Of a stretch of DNA of 12,710 nt, positions 1 to 6,168 are shown one piece after another (the stretch's first letter is position 1; each line of letters begins with the position of its first letter). Source of the DNA: ZC4RG29 sp036273935 (GTDB lineage Bacteria; Bacteroidota; Bacteroidia; Cytophagales; Cyclobacteriaceae); NCBI GenBank assembly GCA_036273935.1, contig DASUGQ010000457.1, forward strand, positions 1 through 12,710, in the 5' to 3' direction. Below the pieces are notes generated by a model, which worked only from the letters and a program-made list of their open reading frames with translations, was not told the DNA's origin and searched no databases. The position numbers and the translations under genes were made by a program.

Positions 1-27
1 TTAACCCCAACTAAATTTTTTGGGATT

Positions 28-828
28 TTGAGAACCAGGATTATTTTTTCGCTTAAGAACAGGGGATCGTACGTACCTTTTCATCATCAGTATCTTTTGG
101 CACAATTGATTCGGGGAATACTTTTGTTCGGCTCGGATCCACGGTACAAAGATTATATAATGTATAATTTCTCCGGGCTTAAAGGACAGACCAAGATTAG
201 CAGAAAAGGCCTTCACTTCTATTCGTCGAAGGTGACGTTGGTATTTTCCTGTCAGGATAAGGAGTTTCTCGAATATTTCTTAAACAGGCTTTTTCAGCAA
301 AAAGAAGTAGTGGTTGGTAGCATGCAACTCGTTCCTGAAAGCACAGAAACGGAAGAGACGAGTGTCACAGGAGATGAGGTGAAGTTTCTGTGTATTTCCC
401 CTATTGTTCTCATCACACCTTCATTTAACGATGAGTCGGCAAAGAAATTTATCTCGCCAGACAGTGATGAATTTTCTGACCTTTTATATGAAGCGACGAT
501 CTCACGAATGGAAGCGACAGGAAAATATAAACCGGAAGAGTTGGCGTCCTTCTATAGATTCCAGATCGTTCCAGACGCTGAGTACATCAATCGCATACAA
601 TCATCACATAAAAAGTTCGCCCGAATCTATCCCTTGTATGACAATGATATCAAGTTTGAAGTGAGAGGGTACACCTTCCCTTTTACCTTGTATGCAATTG
701 AGGAGGTCCAACGGTTTGTATATGAAAACGGGCTCGGGCATTTTTCTCACAAAGGATTCGGTATGCTTGACCTGGCCAACAATGACTCAATCAAGAGAGA
801 GAATCAGCTCGAAATGAATTATGCTTAA
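28..828 (+). CDS. cas6: Cas6-family CRISPR RNA endoribonuclease, possibly with altered active site
   Basis: Cas6 cuts precursor CRISPR RNA within its repeats to give mature guides for type I and III systems. The 266-residue protein has the usual length and two-part layout. The N-terminal part opens MRTRIIFS and contains VPFHHQYLLAQLI (16-28), which matches VPYNHQYYLQGLI of Pyrococcus furiosus Cas6 as I recall it. The C-terminal part ends with the glycine-rich RNA-binding loop GLGHFSHKGFGM (235-246), the family hallmark. By-eye alignment puts Arg29 and Met45 where P. furiosus Cas6 has catalytic Tyr31 and His46, while Lys52 may be kept. The start is TTG: the frame is open to the window edge without an ATG, but the TTG fits the family N-terminus. 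An upstream start outside the window remains possible. Its TAA overlaps the stop of the convergent gene. No cas partner or array is visible. Family assignment is firm; activity is uncertain. Confidence 0.88.
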   Translation: MRTRIIFSLKNRGSYVPFHHQYLLAQLIRGILLFGSDPRYKDYIMYNFSGLKGQTKISRKGLHFYSSKVTLVFSCQDKEFLEYFLNRLFQQKEVVVGSMQLVPESTETEETSVTGDEVKFLCISPIVLITPSFNDESAKKFISPDSDEFSDLLYEATISRMEATGKYKPEELASFYRFQIVPDAEYINRIQSSHKKFARIYPLYDNDIKFEVRGYTFPFTLYAIEEVQRFVYENGLGHFSHKGFGMLDLANNDSIKRENQLEMNYA

Positions 829-2120
829 CGCGGATTGGTGTAAAACTTTACATAACCGATAAGCAAGTCAGCGCGCGGCTGAAAGGGCCTGTAGTAAACA
901 AAAATTTCATAACTGTTTTCAGTCTGGAAGTGAGATCCCTCAAAATAAAGTGGTGACAGATTTTTTGACATAACCAAATATTGATAGTCGTACCAGCCTT
1001 GTTTTAGGAGCATATCTGCATAATAGGCGCTGATCTTCGCGTCATAAGTCATTTTGTTTTGCTCGTTTAATTCCCACTGATTCAGAGCTCCCTGAACGTA
1101 AACCTCTCCTGTGACTTTCGGGCTTGCAAGCGTGAAGTGAATCATGGCGTAGTTTGATGCAGAGAGGTCCGGGAAATCTAGATTTTCAATCACAAAATTT
1201 CCGTTCATGTCATTGTATTGAGAATACGATTCGTCATGACGGCTCTTATCGACAGCAATGTAGGCCGTAAGCGGATCGGTTGACTTATCCACAGTGGCAA
1301 TGTTTCTACCGGGGTAGTTTATTGAACGGAGATCAAAAAAACGAAATTCATTTCCGCCTTTGAAAAATTTATCAGGGTCGAAAAAACGATATTCCAACTC
1401 TTTAATATTTTCCCTTGCGAATGAAGGTTTTAAATTAGTGAGCAGATTGTCCCATCGGTTATTTTGCCTTATAGTAACATTGACATCCACCAGGGGGTTA
1501 AGTATTTCTATGTTCTTATAGTTAATAGTGAAATTGATCTGCTGATTAACATCAGCCATCTGTCCGGGCCCAATCGTATTCCCGTCACGGGTGAAGCTGA
1601 TCCTGTTTTCATAGACCATGAAGCGGCGGGTTAGAATCAGGTCTTCACGATCGCTTCCACGGTAAACAGCAAGTACATAATTGCCAGGCAACTTCACGCG
1701 GGGTACCAGGAACCGGTAGTGCACATAAGGTATATTGGTTGCGTTCGAGAATTCATACTGAGTAATTGGAAATTCATTGAAATCCAGCATGAAATCAAGG
1801 TCAGCTAAGTCTGATTTGGTCCAGTCGTGATTGCAGTGAATTAACCTTGCATAATAAGTCTCGAAATCACTATCAAGAACATCGAATTCCAGTTGCAGAT
1901 TGGGTTGATTCAGTGGGATAACAGCTGGTAATAATTCATTTTCGCGCGCTCCAAAGGCAGGATAGAGTTGAATTGTTTTAACATTATCTTCATATGCATG
2001 ATCGACGAGGAGCAGTTGTTTATTAGGCTGGTTCCCGCCAATTGAGGAACTTTGTGCGCTAAAGTTAATGCCGGCCAGGACAGGTATTAAAAAAGCTTGG
2101 ATGAGGCGCCCAGGATTCAT
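825..2120 (-). CDS. Type IX secretion system Plug protein (DUF5103 family)
   Basis: The 431-residue exported protein matches the DUF5103 family (PF17116), now named after the Plug subunit of the Bacteroidota type IX secretion system. In the Flavobacterium structure Plug closes the periplasmic side of the SprA translocon. Recognition rests on the N-terminal beta-rich domain with YYARLIHCNHDW (89-100), followed by LDFNEFPITQYEFSNA (112-127), PYVHYRFLVP (131-140) and LPGNYVLAVYR (144-154), and on the C-terminal half with GNEFRFFDLRSINYPGRN. A hydrophobic N-terminus (about residues 5-22, ending near FSAQ) is a plausible signal peptide for periplasmic export. The ATG start at 2118-2120 directly precedes this segment. 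The gene stands alone, divergent from the sigma factor gene and convergent with cas6, with overlapping stop codons and no terminator hairpin between them. No other T9SS gene is in the window, which is usual because these genes are scattered. The family call is strong; the role is inferred from the family. Confidence 0.88.
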   Translation of the reverse strand: MNPGRLIQAFLIPVLAGINFSAQSSSIGGNQPNKQLLLVDHAYEDNVKTIQLYPAFGARENELLPAVIPLNQPNLQLEFDVLDSDFETYYARLIHCNHDWTKSDLADLDFMLDFNEFPITQYEFSNATNIPYVHYRFLVPRVKLPGNYVLAVYRGSDREDLILTRRFMVYENRISFTRDGNTIGPGQMADVNQQINFTINYKNIEILNPLVDVNVTIRQNNRWDNLLTNLKPSFARENIKELEYRFFDPDKFFKGGNEFRFFDLRSINYPGRNIATVDKSTDPLTAYIAVDKSRHDESYSQYNDMNGNFVIENLDFPDLSASNYAMIHFTLASPKVTGEVYVQGALNQWELNEQNKMTYDAKISAYYADMLLKQGWYDYQYLVMSKNLSPLYFEGSHFQTENSYEIFVYYRPFQPRADLLIGYVKFYTNPR

Positions 2121-2151
2121 TGTCTCGCTTTAATATCTTTAGTTGAGGTTT

Positions 2152-2182
2152 CAAATTGTAAAATGCACAAAACAAATTCCAA
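2152..2182 (-). promoter_or_regulatory. Candidate Bacteroidota promoter for the T9SS Plug gene
   Basis: Read on the minus strand there is TTG, a 19-base spacer, then TACAATTTG. This is close to the Bacteroidota primary sigma pattern TTTG/TAnnTTTG, with one extra base inside the -7 element. It would start transcription roughly 25 bases upstream of the Plug ATG. The region is A+T rich, so chance matches are likely; this is a suggestion only. Confidence 0.3.
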
Positions 2183-2208
2183 CTTTTCCGTATAAGCTTG
2201 TGTCAAAC

Positions 2209-2793
2209 ATGACAAGCAACCCCAAAATCGCACTAATGCTCAGTGAAAACGAGCTAATTGAAGGCTGTCGCAAGGGTGACAGAGCCATTCAGAAGGCTCT
2301 GTATGAACGTTATTGCCGAAAGATGATGGTTGTTTGTTTACGATATTCAAAATCAACACTTGAGGCGGAGGATGTGCTGCAAGAGGCCTTTGTGAAGGTG
2401 TTTCAAGCAATTAAGGACTTCCGTCAGGAAGCAAAACTCGAGACCTGGATAACCAGAATCATGGTCAATACTGCACTGAACGCCCAGCGAAAAAAACTTT
2501 ATCTCTACCCCATGGTGGACGTCGAGGAAATAAGTCTTCCTATCGACGAGGCGAGCTTATCGGGTATCAATTTCAACCAGTTACTGGAGATGATTCAGGG
2601 ACTTCCTCAGGGCTGCCAGGTTGTTTTTAATTTATTTGCAATAGAGGGGTTTAGTCACAAGGAAATTGCTGAGATGCTGGGGATATCAGAAGGTACTTCC
2701 AAATCTCAATATTCAAGAGCGAGGTCTTTGTTACAAAGTAAATTGTTAAAGGAGTCATCCTATTATACGAAGTATGGAGAGGCAAAAATTTGA
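2209..2793 (+). CDS. ECF-type RNA polymerase sigma-70 family factor
   Basis: This is an extracytoplasmic-function sigma factor of 194 residues from the chosen start, containing only regions 2 and 4 of sigma-70. Region 2, which binds core polymerase and the -10 element, runs through ALYERYCRKMMVVCLRY, the polymerase-contact segment EAEDVLQEAFVKVFQ and KLETWITRIMVNTALNAQRK. Region 4, which reads the -35 element, is the helix-turn-helix GFSHKEIAEMLGISEGTSKS followed by QYSRARSLLQSKL. The frame extends upstream to a TTG at 2143, but sigma homology begins near SENELIEGC, so ATG 2209 is preferred; ATG 2236 (MLSENELI) is an equally reasonable start. The gene overlaps the next one by 20 bases, a layout typical of a sigma factor translated together with its membrane regulator. 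The target regulon cannot be read from this window, though the downstream envelope genes are candidates. Confidence 0.92.
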   Translation: MTSNPKIALMLSENELIEGCRKGDRAIQKALYERYCRKMMVVCLRYSKSTLEAEDVLQEAFVKVFQAIKDFRQEAKLETWITRIMVNTALNAQRKKLYLYPMVDVEEISLPIDEASLSGINFNQLLEMIQGLPQGCQVVFNLFAIEGFSHKEIAEMLGISEGTSKSQYSRARSLLQSKLLKESSYYTKYGEAKI

Positions 2794-4210
2794 GGATTCG
2801 TTCCGGGAGGCTTTTAATAAAGCTGAAGTTAGTCCATCCGAAAATGTGTGGACTAATATTGAGCTGGACTTAGAGAGGCTTGAGGGGGGAAAAATGAAGA
2901 GGAGGATTCTCTTCTACAAATTCGTTGCAGCGGCGTCTGTTGCGTTTGCCATGGCCATTGGTGGTATTGGTTATTTTTATGTTCGGTCAACTGAAAGATC
3001 AGCTGATAATTCGATTGCGGTTAACGATAAGAAAAGCAATTCTTCAAACTCTGATCAATTATCTGTGCCAGGATCTGAACTGAATCAGCAGGAGAGTAGC
3101 ACGATGATGGCGGATAATGCTCAAAGCGATCATGGCAATGTGAAAGAAAAGACTGATGAACACGACGCGGGGTCGAATGGACAAAATATAAACACGCATT
3201 CCCGACAGCATGAAGGGATTGAGAGATTATCCGCTAACTCGACGGAGAAAATAGCAGCGACAAACGGGAAGACTGTAAGTGATCCAGTGAGCAGTTACGC
3301 AAGCCTGTCACCAGAAAATATTGGAGAAGAGCAAGCCCCTTATGAGCGAAAGCTGCCGGCCCTTGTCCGCCAGAGGAAATTCGAATTATATTTCCCGAAA
3401 ACCGAACCGGATGAGTTTGACCTGATGCTCGCCAGGGAAGAATGGAAAGAAAAGCAAAGTAAGAAATCCAGCTATGAAAAAGTGTGGACATCCGTTGGAT
3501 TTACGGCCGGATCTTTCGCAGGCGGCTCATCAGGTGCGGGGGCGGCAATACTAAATACCGCCAACACAGGATTCCAAAGTTACTCGATTTCAAATACGCT
3601 CTCGAATGAGGCCAGCGCCTCTGGTGTTGCCTATTCGGTTGGTGTTAATGTTGGGACGCGTCTGTCGAAACGTTGGATACTTCAAGGAGGATTGAACTAT
3701 TTGACGCAGAGCTCAAATTATACCTCGGATGCCCTGGTAACAACTGATTTTCAGAATTATAGCGCAGCAAATTCTGCAGAACTCACCAAATTGACTGATC
3801 GGAGCAGTTCCGCCAAAGTTGTTCCAGCCTCGCCATACAGCGTCAATAACAACCTTCAGTTCTTAAGCGTACCTCTCCAGGCCGGGTATGTGGTACTGAA
3901 CCATGCCTTCGCCATTCAACTCAATGGAGGTGTCTCGACAGACCTGTTCCTTCAGAGCACCATCACTCCCGAGAACGGATCGCTGGACAAAGTTTCCAAC
4001 GGTCGCGGCGATGACTCCCCCTATCGCCCCGTCAATTTTAGTGGATTGATAGGAACGGAATTCAGCTACCGGTTTGCAGAGCGCTACCGCCTCTCGCTGG
4101 CTCCCGGCATTCGATATCCATTTGGCTCGATCTATAAGAGTGAAACCGGCCTTCAGGCTAACCCGGTCACCCTTGACGTGGGCCTGCGCTTCCGATATAT
4201 TTTCCAATAG
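2774..4210 (+). CDS. Membrane-anchored protein with C-terminal barrel-like domain, candidate anti-sigma regulator
   Basis: The 478-residue protein has three visible parts. Residues 1-48 are hydrophilic and charged, with FEDSFREAFNKAEVSPSENV (6-25) and WTNIELDLERLE. Residues 49-70 form one hydrophobic membrane helix preceded by KRR, so the short head should be cytoplasmic. Residues 71-235 are low-complexity, rich in Ser, Asn, Glu and Lys, suiting a flexible periplasmic linker. Residues 238-478 alternate polar and hydrophobic residues with aromatic ends (VGVNVGTRLSKRWILQGGLN, LQFLSVPLQAGYVV, LRFRYIFQ at the C-terminus) and resemble the outer-membrane beta-barrel families of Bacteroidota. Starting inside the sigma factor gene, it is probably co-translated with it, so the head may bind the sigma factor. 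This is inference: the head does not match a textbook anti-sigma domain such as zinc-binding ZAS or FecR. There is no cleavable signal peptide, which is odd for a barrel protein. Confidence 0.75.
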   Translation: MERQKFEDSFREAFNKAEVSPSENVWTNIELDLERLEGGKMKRRILFYKFVAAASVAFAMAIGGIGYFYVRSTERSADNSIAVNDKKSNSSNSDQLSVPGSELNQQESSTMMADNAQSDHGNVKEKTDEHDAGSNGQNINTHSRQHEGIERLSANSTEKIAATNGKTVSDPVSSYASLSPENIGEEQAPYERKLPALVRQRKFELYFPKTEPDEFDLMLAREEWKEKQSKKSSYEKVWTSVGFTAGSFAGGSSGAGAAILNTANTGFQSYSISNTLSNEASASGVAYSVGVNVGTRLSKRWILQGGLNYLTQSSNYTSDALVTTDFQNYSAANSAELTKLTDRSSSAKVVPASPYSVNNNLQFLSVPLQAGYVVLNHAFAIQLNGGVSTDLFLQSTITPENGSLDKVSNGRGDDSPYRPVNFSGLIGTEFSYRFAERYRLSLAPGIRYPFGSIYKSETGLQANPVTLDVGLRFRYIFQ

Positions 4211-4211
4211 C

Positions 4212-4281
4212 TTCCAACGTGGGGATGTTCTTTTGTGTCAAAGGTTTGTAACTAAACCTCTCCACCATGGACACGTTGGAA
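4212..4281 (+). repeat. Long-range inverted repeat spanning the LVIVD gene start codon
   Basis: The arms TTCCAACGTG (4212-4221) and CACGTTGGAA (4272-4281) are perfect 10-base inverse complements separated by 50 bases. Inside lies a second perfect 6-base pair, AGGTTT (4242-4247) with AAACCT (4254-4259), around a 6-base loop. In RNA this could fold as a nested stem. The ATG at 4267 sits just inside the right arm, and that arm encodes residues 2-5 of the protein. The repeat fills most of the 56-base gap after the upstream gene. It could control translation or be chance. Confidence 0.45.
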
Positions 4282-5610
4282 AATAGAATTCAAAAAAGAG
4301 TGCATGTTTCACTCTACGCTTTGCTCTTCCTTACCATTCTCCTGGGATTAAGTGTTCTTCTTGAAGGCTGTACCGATAAGTGCGAAATGCGCAATCAGTA
4401 TGTCTATTTTGAGCCGGTATACACAACGCTTTCTGAAATTCGGTCCGGCGTCAGGGCGACAAATTCAAAGCCGATCGAAGCCATTGGCAAGATCTATTTT
4501 AAGGACAATTATCTATTCATCAACGAGCCGGGTGAAGGAATACACATCATTGATGACGCAGATAAAGAAAATCCTGTTAAAAAGGCATTTATTGAAATCC
4601 CAGGCAATTATGACCTCGCTATAAAGGGTAATATCCTCTATGCGGACAGCTACATCGATCTTGTTGCCATTGATATTTCCGATCTAAATTCTGTTAGAGA
4701 GATAAATCGTGTACAAGGCATCTTCTCGACCTATAACAGTCTTGGATTTTATGCAGACGAAGTGAATGGTGTCGTCACTGAATGGAAGGAGAAAGAAGTT
4801 AGTATTGAAGCAGAGGACTGCAACCTTCAAATCCAACCATGGGGAGGAATCTATTATGATCGAGGTGTCGCACTCCCTATGGAAGCAGCATACGCATTTA
4901 ACACAAAGACCGCCATAGCTCCGGGGATCGGCTCTGGCTCCGGGCTTGGCGGTTCTTTGGCGAGATTCACCATCAGCAACAATTATCTTTATATGCTTGA
5001 TGGCGGTGATGTCAGGGTGGTTGATGTCACAGTGGAATCTGCGCCTGAGCCGAAAGACAAATTTTACGTCAATTGGGATATCGAAACAATCTTTCCGCAT
5101 GGCAACAATCTTTTCATCGGAGCAAGAAGCGGGATGCACATTCTTGATATTTCTGCTCCTGAAAGTCCCCAACATATCAGTACGTTTCAGCATGTGAGCA
5201 GTTGTGACCCGGTCGTTGTTGAAGGTAATTATGCCTACGTCACGCTACGCTCAGGGAATCCTACCTGCGATGGATTCGATAACCAACTTGATATATTGGA
5301 CATCAGCAATTTGCAATTGCCCAAGTTAGTGGAGAGTTATGCCATGAAAAATCCGCATGGCCTCGGTGTGGACAACAATCTGCTCTTCGTATGCGATGGT
5401 GATGATGGAATAAAAATGTTCAACATCGAAGATAAATTAGCAATTGACGACAACCTTCTTGCTCAACACAAAGATATTCATGCATTTGATGTCATTCCGT
5501 TTCAAAACACTTTGATGCTGATTGGGGACGATGGAATTTTTCAGTACGATTACACCAATCTCAAAGACCTGAAGTTGCTCAGTCACATTCGAATTGAGAA
5601 TGAAGATTAA
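4267..5610 (+). CDS. LVIVD-repeat (beta-propeller-like) lipoprotein
   Basis: The 447-residue protein has a lipoprotein-type N-terminus: a hydrophobic stretch (about residues 14-32) ends in LLEGC, placing the lipidated cysteine at residue 35, followed by TDKCE. The rest is built of recurring blade-like units of about 40 residues: NYLFINEPGEGIHIID (81-96), NILYADSYIDLVAIDISD (122-139), NYLYMLDGGDVRVVDVT (239-255), NNLFIGARSGMHILDIS (280-296), NYAYVTLRSG then LDILDIS (321-347) and NNLLFVCDGDDGIKMFNIED (370-389). This is the LVIVD repeat (PF08309), common in predicted surface or periplasmic proteins of Bacteroidota; their ligands are mostly unknown. A Gly/Ser-rich loop (about 219-230) interrupts the repeats. 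The first ATG with a full signal was chosen. It lies 56 bases after the candidate anti-sigma gene and overlaps the next gene, so it is probably part of the same operon. No enzyme motif is visible. Confidence 0.85.
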   Translation: MDTLENRIQKRVHVSLYALLFLTILLGLSVLLEGCTDKCEMRNQYVYFEPVYTTLSEIRSGVRATNSKPIEAIGKIYFKDNYLFINEPGEGIHIIDDADKENPVKKAFIEIPGNYDLAIKGNILYADSYIDLVAIDISDLNSVREINRVQGIFSTYNSLGFYADEVNGVVTEWKEKEVSIEAEDCNLQIQPWGGIYYDRGVALPMEAAYAFNTKTAIAPGIGSGSGLGGSLARFTISNNYLYMLDGGDVRVVDVTVESAPEPKDKFYVNWDIETIFPHGNNLFIGARSGMHILDISAPESPQHISTFQHVSSCDPVVVEGNYAYVTLRSGNPTCDGFDNQLDILDISNLQLPKLVESYAMKNPHGLGVDNNLLFVCDGDDGIKMFNIEDKLAIDDNLLAQHKDIHAFDVIPFQNTLMLIGDDGIFQYDYTNLKDLKLLSHIRIENED

Positions 5611-6166
5611 GTTATTCATTCTGATGTCGCTGGTCAGTACCTCAGCATACTGTCAGGACAGCCTGTCCGTCAGTTACCATAAGTTAGAATATTGGAATTC
5701 CTTTGCCACGGGGATCTTGGTTGGTAACAGCGAGACATCAATCACGGGAAGTTTCTCAACCATTCATGGCCTTTCATTCAAAAGGTGGCGATTCGGAATT
5801 GGTTTGGGAATTGAAGGGTATGAAAAATGGAGGACCTTCCCCTTTTTTGGCAGCAGTACATTCGATTTTGGAAAAATTAAAAATCATTCCCTTTATGTTC
5901 AAATGAATGCGGGGTATGCGATCGGTCAACGGATCGAGAAAGTTGAAGGCGCAACGCATGAAGAAGAAAATGGCGGGCTTATGCTCAATCCAATGCTCGG
6001 CTATCGCCTTAACCTGGGAAACACTAGCCTGTCTGTAGCCGCCGGATATAAGCTTCAACGTGTCGATTATTCGTTTGATTGGTTATGGGGATGGCCGTAT
6101 GCTAAAACCACGATGGATGAAGAATTTAATCGCTTCATCTTTCAAATTGGATTTGGTCTTCATTGA
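5600..6166 (+). CDS. Small exported protein of unknown function, probable outer-membrane beta-barrel
   Basis: From the ATG at 5600 the protein has 188 residues. A TTG six bases upstream is in frame but unnecessary. Residues 1-19 (MKIKLFILMSLVSTSAYCQ) form a typical signal peptide, probably cleaved before or near the Gln-Asp. The remainder shows alternating strands rich in Gly and aromatics: WRFGIGLGIEGYEKW (63-77), HSLYVQMNAGYAIGQR (96-111), LMLNPMLGYRLNLG (127-140), LSVAAGYKLQRVDYSF (144-159) and a C-terminal FIFQIGFGLH. This suits a small eight-stranded outer-membrane barrel, though no named family is recognised. It overlaps the end of the LVIVD lipoprotein gene by 11 bases, which implies translational coupling, so the two products may work together at the outer membrane. 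Its stop lies two bases from the convergent ABC-F gene, with no obvious terminator. Confidence 0.72.
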   Translation: MKIKLFILMSLVSTSAYCQDSLSVSYHKLEYWNSFATGILVGNSETSITGSFSTIHGLSFKRWRFGIGLGIEGYEKWRTFPFFGSSTFDFGKIKNHSLYVQMNAGYAIGQRIEKVEGATHEEENGGLMLNPMLGYRLNLGNTSLSVAAGYKLQRVDYSFDWLWGWPYAKTTMDEEFNRFIFQIGFGLH

Positions 6167-6168
6167 AG

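Noticed and set aside
1..216. Minus-strand open frame of 71 residues at the left edge.
   Set aside because: It lies antisense within cas6, has no family resemblance or signal, and the plus-strand protein is convincing throughout.
2143..2208. TTG-initiated extension of the sigma factor by 22 residues.
   Set aside because: The added residues have no sigma homology, and ATG 2209 or 2236 fits the usual short N-terminus of the family.
3863..4207. Minus-strand open frame of 114 residues within the barrel-like region.
   Set aside because: It is antisense to a convincing coding sequence, with no signal or domain.
4684..5193. Minus-strand open frame of 169 residues inside the LVIVD gene.
   Set aside because: It is fully antisense to a gene with clear repeat structure, and its translation is Cys/Arg-rich without recognisable motifs.
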